A stretch of DNA of 12,800 nt from assembly GCA_002718515.1 (NCBI GenBank), contig PBEX01000031.1, positions 72,283 to 85,082 of the forward strand, given 5' to 3'. Below, one piece after another: positions 1 through 7,138 of this stretch; position 1 is the stretch's first letter; each line of letters opens with the position of its first letter. The notes under the pieces were generated by a model. The model searched no databases. It was not told the origin of the DNA and worked only from the letters and a program-made list of their open reading frames with translations. The position numbers were made by a program, and so were the translations under genes. This stretch comes from Phycisphaerae bacterium. GTDB lineage: Bacteria > Planctomycetota > Phycisphaerae > Phycisphaerales > SM1A02.

Positions 1-150
1 ACGTGAACCAACCACACCTATAGAGGGCAGATTTAATACTGAACCGTCTCCAAGCATATACAAGAATTCCGGCGGTGCTGGAAGATCAAGTAAACGTTTT
101 GGAAAACTCTTTTCATTTCTGCAAACCTTGATTGCGTCTGTAATGTCCAC
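1..150 (-). CDS. dprA: DNA-processing protein DprA, N-terminal part (runs off the left edge)
   Basis: DprA loads RecA onto incoming single-stranded DNA during natural transformation, in the cytoplasm. Only the first 50 codons are in the window, read right to left from a GTG at 150-148. They contain SFPKRLLDLPAPPEFLYMLGD (about residues 15-35) and then LPSIGVVGSR (41-50). This is the typical DprA entry into the Rossmann fold: FP..L..L..PP..LY..GD, then the I.VVGSR strand. The frame is open upstream to a TGA at 232-234 but has no other ATG, GTG or TTG, so GTG 150 is the only normal start. That start leaves only about 15 residues before the Rossmann domain, so the SAM-like N-terminal domain of many DprA proteins is absent, as in the short Helicobacter pylori DprA. 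There is no Shine-Dalgarno sequence; a TATCTT hexamer lies 9 bases upstream. It lies 76 bases downstream of the small membrane protein gene on the same strand. Identity rests on a short stretch but the motif is distinctive. Confidence 0.8.
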   Translation of the reverse strand, partial: MDITDAIKVCRNEKSFPKRLLDLPAPPEFLYMLGDGSVLNLPSIGVVGSR

Positions 151-183
151 GAAGAACAGAAGATATAGAGATTTAGAAGGATT
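148..183 (-). promoter_or_regulatory. Putative leaderless promoter of dprA
   Basis: On the minus strand TATCTT (165-160) ends 9 bases before the GTG start at 150. A CTGACG, a 4/6 match to TTGACA, lies 18 bases further upstream (about 189-184). No purine-rich ribosome binding site lies between the hexamer and the start codon. The placement fits transcription starting at or next to the start codon. The hexamer is seen; promoter activity is inferred. Confidence 0.4.
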
Positions 184-226
184 CGTCAGATGACTGCTGA
201 ATTTCTTGTGAGTCGATAAACGCAGA

Positions 227-673
227 CTACTTCAGACAACCAACAAATACAAAGAAGACTCCGAAAGCTGCCATCCACAACCTTCCTGTACCAGACACTA
301 ATCTTGAGAGAGACGATTCATCATGAACGGCGATATCAACAGGTGTCACTAAAAGGACTTTTTCATCGATCCATTGCAAGGGAGTTCTAGATGCGCCTAA
401 GTCAGTGACGATTGGCGTACCCTCAACCTCTTCATTTAACTGAATTTGTCTAATCCTTTCGATGATGGTTTCATCCTCAGATAAAATTTCATCATAGAAA
501 GCAGTATACGAAGCGTAGGTCGCTTCACTCTCTAGAAGTTGCTGAGATGATGTTGCTACTTGAGTGCTTAAGTCGTCTAGTTCCACCATCGCAGGTAAAA
601 CGATTGCAACTACAGCCATCAATAATCCCGCGATGAGATACAACCAACCAACATCAAATCTAACGGTATTCAC
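227..673 (-). CDS. Small protein with two membrane segments, function unknown
   Basis: I do not recognise this 148-residue protein. It starts at GTG 673-671 and stops at TAG 229-227. A short N-terminus is followed by a hydrophobic segment at about residues 9-30. Then comes an acidic, polar stretch of about 100 residues, of which 31-80 looks helical and possibly coiled-coil. A second hydrophobic segment lies at about 131-147, ending in GCLK at the C-terminus. Two membrane segments with a central acidic loop suggest an inner-membrane protein with the loop facing the periplasm, by inference. It lies directly upstream of dprA on the same strand, 76 bases away, so co-transcription is possible but a separate dprA promoter is also visible. 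The adjacent tRNA gene is on the opposite strand. There is no Shine-Dalgarno sequence at a normal distance; AAGG sits too close to the GTG. Confidence 0.65.
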   Translation of the reverse strand: MNTVRFDVGWLYLIAGLLMAVVAIVLPAMVELDDLSTQVATSSQQLLESEATYASYTAFYDEILSEDETIIERIRQIQLNEEVEGTPIVTDLGASRTPLQWIDEKVLLVTPVDIAVHDESSLSRLVSGTGRLWMAAFGVFFVFVGCLK

Positions 674-707
674 AGCCTTGTTATCGACAATTTGACCTGA
701 TGTTCAA
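671..707 (-). promoter_or_regulatory. Putative promoter of the small membrane protein gene
   Basis: On the minus strand TTGAAC (707-702) and GATAAC (685-680) are separated by 16 bases. The -10-like hexamer ends 6 bases before the GTG start. The -10 does not fit TANNNT exactly but keeps four of six bases of TATAAT. The site would make a leaderless or nearly leaderless transcript, and it is divergent from the tRNA promoter 13 bases away. Inferred from sequence only. Confidence 0.35.
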
Positions 708-719
708 GAATCGAGACTA

Positions 720-748
720 TTGACCTTAGACATCGGGAGGTATATACT
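720..748 (+). promoter_or_regulatory. Sigma70-type promoter of the initiator tRNA
   Basis: TTGACC (720-725) and TATACT (743-748) are separated by exactly 17 bases, each a 5/6 match to consensus. The -10 ends 13 bases before the mature tRNA end at 762, which leaves a short 5' leader for RNase P. This is the best promoter in the window and shows that the housekeeping sigma factor here uses an ordinary -35/-10 consensus. Confidence 0.8.
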
Positions 749-761
749 GCCTCTCCCCTAT

Positions 762-835
<74 letters not shown>

Positions 836-837
836 TT

Positions 838-870
838 AAAAAAAGACACCCTTGCGGTGTCTACTTTTTT
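838..870. terminator. Intrinsic terminator, probably bidirectional
   Basis: A perfect 7-bp stem, AGACACC (844-850) with GGTGTCT (856-862), encloses a CTTGC loop and is followed by TTTTTT at 865-870. On the left flank a run of seven A (838-844) supplies a T-run for transcripts from the opposite strand. It can therefore end both the tRNA transcript and the DUF2200 transcript arriving from the right. Confidence 0.85.
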
Positions 871-926
871 ATAAGGGTAGGATTCGGTTCGTAGACGTGG
901 ACTGCGAAGAAACATTTGTTACAACG

Positions 927-1286
927 CTACTTCCGAAGAATACTCTTCATCTTTTTGCCTCTGGTAAGTTCATCTACAAGTTTGTCCATATATCGCAGTT
1001 TACGCTCAAAGTCGTCTTCAATATCTTCAACGCGATAAGGACAGACGACGCCCTTAATCATGTTTGAAATCTCATGAAACTTGGCATTGTCAATGAGCTC
1101 GTTGTATGTGACTTTATTCTCAACAATTGATAACCATTCTTTCTCGCTGTATCCAGTAAGCCATGACAGAACTTGATGAAGTTCTTCAACACTCTTCCCC
1201 TTCTTCTTGACCTTATTGACGTAATGCGGATAAATCTCCGCAAACGCCATCAGTCCAAATCGTTCTCTTGTCAGTTTGCTTGCCAT
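927..1286 (-). CDS. DUF2200 family protein
   Basis: A 119-residue soluble protein matching DUF2200 over its full length. The landmarks are AEIYPHYVNKVKKKG (residues 16-30), SWLTGY (41-46), IKGVVCPYRVEDIED (77-91) and LRYMDKLVDELTRGKKM (97-113). No biochemical role is established for this family to my knowledge. I chose the ATG at 1286-1284 because family members begin about 15 residues before the AEIYP-type motif, and because GGAG lies 9 bases upstream. A TTG at 1301 in the same frame would add five residues (MEKIC) and is less likely. The gene is convergent with the tRNA gene and shares its terminator. It is divergent from the metallophosphatase gene, with a 73-base gap between start codons. 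Confidence 0.88.
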   Translation of the reverse strand: MASKLTRERFGLMAFAEIYPHYVNKVKKKGKSVEELHQVLSWLTGYSEKEWLSIVENKVTYNELIDNAKFHEISNMIKGVVCPYRVEDIEDDFERKLRYMDKLVDELTRGKKMKSILRK

Positions 1287-1295
1287 ACATATTTT

Positions 1296-1299
1296 CTCC
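1296..1299 (-). promoter_or_regulatory. Shine-Dalgarno site for the DUF2200 gene
   Basis: GGAG ends 9 bases before the ATG at 1286. It decides that start over the upstream TTG at 1301, with which it overlaps. This is one of the few ribosome binding sites visible in the window. Confidence 0.5.
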
Positions 1300-1347
1300 A
1301 AATACTCAGTTCGATGAACAGTCGTATCAACATTCTTGCATTCATCT

Positions 1348-1362
1348 TAAAATAAAGCAATG
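1348..1362 (+). promoter_or_regulatory. Putative leaderless promoter -10 of the metallophosphatase gene
   Basis: TAAAAT (1348-1353) ends 6 bases before the ATG at 1360. No Shine-Dalgarno sequence is present. No convincing -35 hexamer is seen 16-18 bases upstream, so the call rests on position and on the recurrence of the same arrangement elsewhere in the window. Confidence 0.4.
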
Positions 1363-2667
1363 CATCTTTTCATAGCAGTACTCTTTTCTATTCTCAGTTT
1401 TGCATCTGAGCCCGTTACATGCGTTGGCGTCATCAATTCATTTCCCACAGATGACAAAAATCTCTGGGTCATCGGAGAGCATGAAATTGCACAAGACAAG
1501 AATACAGTGTTTGCAGATGGAATTGCAGTCGAGGGCAATCTTGCCAAAGTCACATACGTAGAAGAAGATGGCGTCAAAGTAGCAAAAGAGATAAGGGTGC
1601 TGCCAATTCAAGCAGCGACTTTATCAGATGGCCCATACATCATCAGAAAAAGCAAAGGCATTTACGTCGCAATCAGTTATGTAGACGGCAAAGTACTACG
1701 AGAACCACTTACATTGCATGAAGGTATGTATGAGTTCACAACTCGATTCCCAGAAGTCAAGAAAATCCGAGTAAACCCTAATCCTCCAAACATCCCCTCA
1801 TCGACGGTTGAATTGCCAATAAAACTACTCGCAATCAGTGACTTAGAGGGTCACCTCGACCATCTCACTGCGTTTCTTCAAAAACATGGTGTCATCGACG
1901 AGCATTACGATTGGACTTGGGGGACAAACCACTTACTCTTTAATGGCGATTCTGTGGATAGGGGCTCGCGAGTGACAGAACTCCTTTGGTTCATTCGCAA
2001 GTTACAACAACAAGCAAGAAGAATTGGTGGCGATGTCCATTTTATAATCGGTAATCATGAGGCGATGATTCTCTGTGACGACCTTCGGTATCTTCATCCT
2101 AAGTATGAGTTCATCATCAATGAGTTAAACATTCCTTACCCAACATTGTTCAACATGACGAGCGTGCTCGGACATTGGATGCGCGCTCAGAATGCTATCG
2201 TGCAAGTAGGACCCTATCTCTTTGTCCACGCTGGCTATTCACCAAGACTGCTTGAACTAAATATGTCTCATTCAGAACTTAACAGTGCAATTAGAAAAAC
2301 GCTTCGACCCCCTGCCTGGGGCGATCGAGAGAACTTAAAAACATCTCTAGCATGGCATCGCCAAGGTCCACTCTGGTTTAGAGGATATTTCAACAAACAT
2401 CTTGAAACATATGGTCCTAAACCAACGTCAGAAGAGATTGACGCGATTTTAGAAACGCATAACGCCACCGCTATTTTCGTCGGGCATACTGTGGTTGACC
2501 ATATTGGATATCTTGATGGAGACAAAAGACTCGTCTGCATTGATGTCAAATGGAGCAAGGATGGTAAAGGCGAGGGACTGCTTATTGAAGGTGATTCAAT
2601 GTCACGGCTAACAATGCACTCAGATACTCCACTAGAACTTACAAGCAATGACACCTCTGCTGAGTAA
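1360..2667 (+). CDS. Secreted PPP-type metallophosphatase (Shewanella-like phosphatase type) with an N-terminal DUF5666-like domain
   Basis: This is probably a phosphomonoesterase or protein phosphatase that uses two metal ions. Residues 1-17 form a hydrophobic signal peptide with likely cleavage near SFA/SE, so it is exported. Residues about 19-82 (a G.I..F repeat-like beta region ending KEIRVLP) resemble the DUF5666 OB-like domain. The catalytic domain starts near 153 with DLEGH (161-165). It continues with GDSVDRG (196-202), GNHEAM (231-236), FVHAG (288-292) and VGHT (374-377), the metal and phosphate ligands of calcineurin-type phosphatases. The first motif reads D-x-E-G-H instead of the usual GD-x-H-G. 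The GDxxDRG and GNHE forms, together with GPLWFRGY (336-343), point to the bacterial Shewanella-like PPP group. It heads a plus-strand block with a glycosyltransferase 18 bases downstream. The exact substrate cannot be read from the sequence. Confidence 0.85.
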   Translation: MHLFIAVLFSILSFASEPVTCVGVINSFPTDDKNLWVIGEHEIAQDKNTVFADGIAVEGNLAKVTYVEEDGVKVAKEIRVLPIQAATLSDGPYIIRKSKGIYVAISYVDGKVLREPLTLHEGMYEFTTRFPEVKKIRVNPNPPNIPSSTVELPIKLLAISDLEGHLDHLTAFLQKHGVIDEHYDWTWGTNHLLFNGDSVDRGSRVTELLWFIRKLQQQARRIGGDVHFIIGNHEAMILCDDLRYLHPKYEFIINELNIPYPTLFNMTSVLGHWMRAQNAIVQVGPYLFVHAGYSPRLLELNMSHSELNSAIRKTLRPPAWGDRENLKTSLAWHRQGPLWFRGYFNKHLETYGPKPTSEEIDAILETHNATAIFVGHTVVDHIGYLDGDKRLVCIDVKWSKDGKGEGLLIEGDSMSRLTMHSDTPLELTSNDTSAE

Positions 2668-2673
2668 CTCCTT

Positions 2674-2688
2674 TATAATTCTGCCGTG
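2674..2688 (+). promoter_or_regulatory. Putative leaderless promoter -10 of the glycosyltransferase gene
   Basis: A perfect TATAAT (2674-2679) sits in the 18-base gap after the metallophosphatase stop and ends 6 bases before the GTG start at 2686. No Shine-Dalgarno sequence lies between them. The -35 region falls inside the upstream coding sequence and is not convincing. The gene may therefore have its own leaderless transcript in addition to read-through from upstream. Confidence 0.45.
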
Positions 2689-3495
2689 AATACTACACCG
2701 ACAATTTCCGCCTACATCATTGCTTACAATGAAGTAGATAAGATTGAAGCAGCAATCAATAGTGTCATGTGGGCTGATGAAATTATTCTCGCTGACTCTC
2801 ACTCAACAGATGGAACAATTGAACTTGCTGAGAAACTTGGGGCAAAAGTTGTTCAGATTGATTTTGATGGCTTTGGAAAACTACGCAATGAAGCCATCAA
2901 GTCATGTTCATGTGATTGGATTTTCTCGCTCGACTCAGACGAACGCTGCACACCAGAAGCACGAGATGCAATTCTCAAAGTCATTAACAATCAAGATTCT
3001 GAAGACATCTGGAAAGTACCACGACGCAACTGGTTTATGAGTAAGTGGATTAAGCACAGTGGGTGGTATCCAAATTTTAGACAGCCGCAATTGTTTAGAA
3101 ATGGAAAGATGACGTACGACAACTTGCCAGTTCACGAAGGCTGGATCCCAGCAAGTGGTGCAACAATGAATGTGCTCCCTGCTGCAATCTGGCAGATTCC
3201 ATTCTGGAACTTGGACGAGTTGCAACATAAGAGTAATCGTTACTCTACACTTGGCTCTGAGAAAGTGCTTCATAAAGGTGGCGGAAACTCAATGTTCGGC
3301 GCTCTTGCACGTAGTTACAATGAATTCTTTAAACACTACTTTTTGAAGCTCGGAATCCTCGATGGTTGGGCAGGGTATATCATTGCACGCGGAGCAGCAG
3401 AAGGCGCTTTCTTTAAACATGCGAAGGCATTCGATTCAAAAAACAAGGCAGAAGTGCCGCCATCTCCACCACTCCACAGAGAGGACGATTCATGA
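2686..3495 (+). CDS. Family 2 glycosyltransferase, WaaE/KdtX-like (LPS core type)
   Basis: A 269-residue cytoplasmic GT-A enzyme that should transfer a sugar from a nucleotide donor to a lipopolysaccharide-core or other surface-glycan acceptor. The N-terminus ISAYIIAYNE (residues 7-16) is the first GT2 strand. DSHSTDGT (37-44) and SLDSDER (81-87) hold the donor and metal-binding acidic residues. RQPQLFRNG (132-140) and LPVHEGW (147-153) are motifs shared with WaaE-type beta-1,4-glucosyltransferases. The length fits that family (about 250-260). No membrane segment is evident, so association with the inner membrane would be peripheral. The start is GTG at 2686, the first possible start before the conserved strand. 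The 3' end overlaps the next gene as ATGA. The acceptor and sugar are not determinable. Confidence 0.85.
   Translation: MNTTPTISAYIIAYNEVDKIEAAINSVMWADEIILADSHSTDGTIELAEKLGAKVVQIDFDGFGKLRNEAIKSCSCDWIFSLDSDERCTPEARDAILKVINNQDSEDIWKVPRRNWFMSKWIKHSGWYPNFRQPQLFRNGKMTYDNLPVHEGWIPASGATMNVLPAAIWQIPFWNLDELQHKSNRYSTLGSEKVLHKGGGNSMFGALARSYNEFFKHYFLKLGILDGWAGYIIARGAAEGAFFKHAKAFDSKNKAEVPPSPPLHREDDS
3481..3484 (+). promoter_or_regulatory. Shine-Dalgarno site for the PhoD-like gene
   Basis: GAGG, inside a longer AGAGAGG purine run, lies 7 bases before the ATG at 3492 and within the 3' end of the glycosyltransferase gene. It serves an operon-internal start. This contrasts with the first genes of transcription units here, which lack such sites. 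Confidence 0.6.
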
Positions 3496-5837
3496 TTGAA
3501 CTGTTCTTAGCCCTTTGCGTTCAACAGTATCAATTCAATTGGGACAACACTCCAAACCAAATCTGGACTGGAGAATCATGGCACGCAAATCGATTACAAG
3601 ATTGGCAAGTCAATAATCATCGAGTCGAATGTTTAGAAACGGGCGAAAAACTTCCTGTCCGTACGATGCACTGCCTACCTATTTTCATTGATGGTTACTT
3701 TGATTTGAATTTAAAAACTGGCTCAATTGAGTCAAATCCCCAACCAAACGAAAATAGTTGGAGTGGTGTCCTTATAGGCGCTGGCAGTAAGGATATCAAC
3801 CGGAAATTGACCGCACTCACACATCATGTACCTGCTGAAAATGGTGGATACCTTGCCGGCATCGACCACAAAGGCAAGGTGTTCCTTCGTGACTTCACCA
3901 GTTCTATTGGACCAACACCACTATGGTCAATTAATACGAAAATTGGACCGGATGATTTGAAGCTCATTGAGCCCTACTACACAGATGGTAATGGATTCAA
4001 AGAGGCCGTCATGAGACCCGTGACACTTTCAGTGAAATACAAATCACTCAGTCAAAATCACCTTGATGCCGACGCCCTTATTATTACTGCTAATGATGCT
4101 GAAAATGGTTCTTTAGTAAGTTCTGCGTCTTACATGTTCTTTGACGAAGCTGTGTTTGAAGGTGGCTTCGCGCTTGCATCACATCACGGTCCAACAAATA
4201 GTTCCCATGGACATTGGTTCGATGATGTAGAGATCCAAGGCGATGGTGTTAAATACCAGGAAGACGACTTGTATGGGCCTGTGCTTTCTACGCTCTATAC
4301 AGTCAGTGAAGATACCCTCAAGATGACTGTGCAGTTCCCCCCTATTCATTCAGATCATCAGGCGCAACTCAAGACATATCATGGCATTCAACTTGCAGAT
4401 ATCGATCCACTGAGCCGAACTGCGTCGTTCAAGATAGAAGATTGGGATACAACTCAAGCGCTTCCATTTGAAGCTTCATTAACAAATAGCGATCGCGTAT
4501 ATTCTGGAACAATCCGCAAAGAGCCACTTGACACAGAATCCATTGAGATTGCTGCATTAACTTGTCATAAGACATATACAGGTGGTCTTAAGTGGAACGA
4601 AAACGGTTTGTGGTTTCCGCACGCTGACACAACAGATGCACTCAAAAGTAAAAATCCTGACATGGTCTACTTTAGTGGCGACCAAATCTACGAAGGCGAC
4701 TTAACACCCGCTTGGCAAAAAAGTGAAGACGCTTACATGCTCGATTACTTGTACAAATGGTATCACTGGTGCTGGGCGTTTCATGACTTAACTCGACATG
4801 CCCCTACTGTCGTGATTCCTGACGATCATGATGTTTATCATGGAAATCTGTGGGGAGCAGGTGAGCGCCCCAAGCGTAAGATTGAAGACTTAACAAGCCA
4901 AGACCAAGGCGGTTATAAACATAAACCTTCTTTTGTAAACGCTGTTCATCGAACACAGACTAGCCACTTGCCTGACCCAGTCGACGGCGAGCCTGATGCA
5001 AATGGAAACAGTGTGTATTTCACACGACTCATTTATGGCGGGTTGGACATCGCAATCATAGGCGATAGGCAGTTTAAGGAATCCCCTGCAGTCGCTGTTC
5101 CAGAAGGCGATGTATACAATGGCTGGTTTAGAGCAGAAGGTTTTAATCCAGCAACGGATGCAGATCGAGATGTCCCTCTACTCGGAGCCCGTCAAGAAGC
5201 ATTCATGAGCGAGTGGGCTAAAACAACTCCTGAAAAGACATGGCTCAAACTCTTCTTCTCACAGACACCATTTGTTTGCTTACAAACACTTCCCGCTGGG
5301 AGCAAAGGCGGCAAGCAGCCAGGTCTTAAAATCCACCCCTTAGGCGAAGGTGCATTAAACGATGTACCTGTCGCTGACGCAGACAGTAACGGCTGGCCAC
5401 AAAGCGCTCGCAACCGCGCAGTCTCGATGTTACAGCAAGCGGGTGCTCTTCACGTTGCTGGAGACCAACATCTTGGGTATGTCGCTCAATATGCGGTCAA
5501 TGAACATGGTGATGGCACATATGTGTTTTGCACACCAGCAATCGCAAACACTTGGCCAAGAAGGTGGATGCCAAAAGATAAAGAGGTTACTGGCCATCAT
5601 GTTGATGGCTTTGGAAACAAAGTCACAGTACATGCGGTATCGAATCCCCATCAATATCAACAAGAACCCGCCGCTTTACATGACAGAGCCCCTGGGTGGG
5701 GTTACATACTGTGCGACCCAATCAATCGCACTGTCACGATTGAAGCCTGGCCAAGATTCGCCGAGCCGAATGCCGATGACTCTTTGCAATATGATGGTTG
5801 GCCAATCGTGCTTGAAGAGATGGGCAATAAGAACTAA
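3492..5837 (+). CDS. PhoD-like alkaline phosphatase/phosphodiesterase, 781 residues
   Basis: A large metallo-phosphoesterase of the alkaline phosphatase D type, which releases phosphate from mono- and diesters, probably outside the cytoplasm. The first 12 residues (MIELFLALCVQQ) are a short hydrophobic stretch that may be part of an export signal, but it is weak. About residues 15-250 form a beta-rich region resembling a lectin-like or LamG-like sandwich (GVLIGAG near 95, GHWFDDVEIQGDG near 240). The catalytic part begins near 350. It shows FSGDQIYEG (394-402, metal ligand D397), PDDHDVYHGN (443-452), IGDRQFK near 523, LFFSQTPF near 590 and HVAGDQHLG (654-662). These are the expected metal and active-site positions of PhoD-like enzymes. 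The start overlaps the glycosyltransferase stop (ATGA) and has GAGG 7 bases upstream, so translation is probably coupled. The stop overlaps that of the convergent uup gene. Confidence 0.88.
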   Translation: MIELFLALCVQQYQFNWDNTPNQIWTGESWHANRLQDWQVNNHRVECLETGEKLPVRTMHCLPIFIDGYFDLNLKTGSIESNPQPNENSWSGVLIGAGSKDINRKLTALTHHVPAENGGYLAGIDHKGKVFLRDFTSSIGPTPLWSINTKIGPDDLKLIEPYYTDGNGFKEAVMRPVTLSVKYKSLSQNHLDADALIITANDAENGSLVSSASYMFFDEAVFEGGFALASHHGPTNSSHGHWFDDVEIQGDGVKYQEDDLYGPVLSTLYTVSEDTLKMTVQFPPIHSDHQAQLKTYHGIQLADIDPLSRTASFKIEDWDTTQALPFEASLTNSDRVYSGTIRKEPLDTESIEIAALTCHKTYTGGLKWNENGLWFPHADTTDALKSKNPDMVYFSGDQIYEGDLTPAWQKSEDAYMLDYLYKWYHWCWAFHDLTRHAPTVVIPDDHDVYHGNLWGAGERPKRKIEDLTSQDQGGYKHKPSFVNAVHRTQTSHLPDPVDGEPDANGNSVYFTRLIYGGLDIAIIGDRQFKESPAVAVPEGDVYNGWFRAEGFNPATDADRDVPLLGARQEAFMSEWAKTTPEKTWLKLFFSQTPFVCLQTLPAGSKGGKQPGLKIHPLGEGALNDVPVADADSNGWPQSARNRAVSMLQQAGALHVAGDQHLGYVAQYAVNEHGDGTYVFCTPAIANTWPRRWMPKDKEVTGHHVDGFGNKVTVHAVSNPHQYQQEPAALHDRAPGWGYILCDPINRTVTIEAWPRFAEPNADDSLQYDGWPIVLEEMGNKN

Positions 5838-7042
5838 GACTGCATCGCCTCAAGTTCAGCCCATCTATCGTACAAACTTTGCACTTCATGCTGCAACGTC
5901 GCTACATTAATGCACACATCTGCATGTTCTTGGTGCTGCTGAACAGGGTCAATTGTTTCTAGTTTGCTTTCCAAAGCTTTAAGCTCTGATTCCTTTGATG
6001 AAATCAGCGACTCCATCTGATTAAACTCTTGTTGTAATTTGTAGGATAATTTCTTTGTTTCGGTTTTCTGGCGCTCTTTTACGACCTTCGGTTTAACCCG
6101 TTCTTTTTCTACTTGTTTTAAGTTGAAGTAAAGTTTTTCGTAATCTTCCTGTTCTTTCGCATTACCTTTGCCATCTAACTCAACAAAAGTCGTTGCAACT
6201 CGCTCAAGTAAAAATCGATCATGCGTAATGAGCACGACCGCGCCTTGAAACTCAAGAATTGTCTCTTCAAGCACTTGCAGTGTTGGAATATCTAAGTCAT
6301 TTGTCGGCTCGTCTAAAAACAGCACATCTGCTGGCTGAAGCATCAGACGAGCAATATGCACTCTCGCCTGCTCACCTCCGGAAAGTGATCCGACTAATGT
6401 TTTTAACTGGCTTTTTGAGAATAGAAAGCGATCAGCCCAGCCAGAGACATGGATTCTGCTCCCACGATAATCGACCATCTCACCTATGGGGCAAAGCGCT
6501 TCTTCAAGCGTGATGTTTGGGTCTACTGTTTGGCGCTTTTGGCTTGAATAGATAATTTTTAAATCATCTGCCCACTTCACACTGCCTTCATCAGGCTCAA
6601 GTGTTTTGCCTAGCACTCGAATAAGCGTGGTTTTACCCGAACCATTTGAACCAACAACCCCACACCGTTTTCCGGGCGACAATTCTAGATCAAGATTTTG
6701 AAAGAGTTGCTTTCCGCCAAGCGATTTAGAAATATTGAATCCTGCAATCAACCGATTTGTTTTACGTCCAACTGAGTCAAACTCAATTGATACCGTTCTT
6801 GTTTTCGATTCGTTCCTAAGCGTTAGCGAGCGAAGCTCAGCCCTTCTAGACGCTGCATCTTGGACCTGCGTTTTGTTTCTCGTTTGCCTGCCTTGGATGC
6901 CTTGCCTAAGCCACGCAGTATCTCGCCGCACCTTGTTCGCAAGAGCCGATTGCATTGCTTCTTGCGATAACAAGAATGCTTCTTTTCTTCTGACAAACTC
7001 TGAATAATTGCCCGTAACTTCAAAGAACCCTTCTGGGTACAT
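5834..7042 (-). CDS. uup: 3' fragment of uup: linker, second ABC module and coiled-coil tail
   Basis: The longest open part after the premature stop, 402 residues from ATG 7042. The true coding sequence extends further back to the codon after the TAA. Residues 1-100 are the inter-domain linker, with WLRQGIQGRQTRN (44-56) typical of Uup. The second ATPase has Walker A GSNGSGKTT (131-139), signature LSGGE (220-224), Walker B loop LFLDEPTNDLD (241-251) and the H-switch ITHD (272-275). Residues about 330-400 form the charged coiled coil characteristic of Uup. Whether this part is translated on its own is doubtful; ATG 7042 has no evident ribosome binding site. Its stop codon overlaps that of the convergent PhoD-like gene. 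Confidence 0.75.
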   Translation of the reverse strand: MYPEGFFEVTGNYSEFVRRKEAFLLSQEAMQSALANKVRRDTAWLRQGIQGRQTRNKTQVQDAASRRAELRSLTLRNESKTRTVSIEFDSVGRKTNRLIAGFNISKSLGGKQLFQNLDLELSPGKRCGVVGSNGSGKTTLIRVLGKTLEPDEGSVKWADDLKIIYSSQKRQTVDPNITLEEALCPIGEMVDYRGSRIHVSGWADRFLFSKSQLKTLVGSLSGGEQARVHIARLMLQPADVLFLDEPTNDLDIPTLQVLEETILEFQGAVVLITHDRFLLERVATTFVELDGKGNAKEQEDYEKLYFNLKQVEKERVKPKVVKERQKTETKKLSYKLQQEFNQMESLISSKESELKALESKLETIDPVQQHQEHADVCINVATLQHEVQSLYDRWAELEAMQS

Positions 7043-7138
7043 TGATGCAAGTTCTAAAATTCTAGACGCGCAGTTTTCTAAAAAACTCCGATCATGAGTA
7101 ACAAAGATAAACGCAATTGGTGTTTTTTCAATGTAATT

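Noticed and set aside
2..193. Plus-strand frame open from the left edge to TGA 191-193
   Set aside because: It is antisense to the recognisable dprA start and shows no family sequence of its own.
852..1067. Plus-strand frame of 71 codons opposite DUF2200
   Set aside because: It is antisense to the conserved C-terminal part of the DUF2200 gene and begins in the tRNA terminator.
2648..2679. ATGACA (2648-2653) as the -35 partner of TATAAT at 2674-2679
   Set aside because: The hexamer matches TTGACA at five of six bases, but the 20-base spacing is too long for a normal sigma70 promoter.
5362..5910. Plus-strand frame of 182 codons inside the end of the PhoD-like gene
   Set aside because: It is an out-of-frame shadow. 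The PhoD-like frame carries the catalytic AGDQH motif over the same bases, and the shadow has no recognisable domain.
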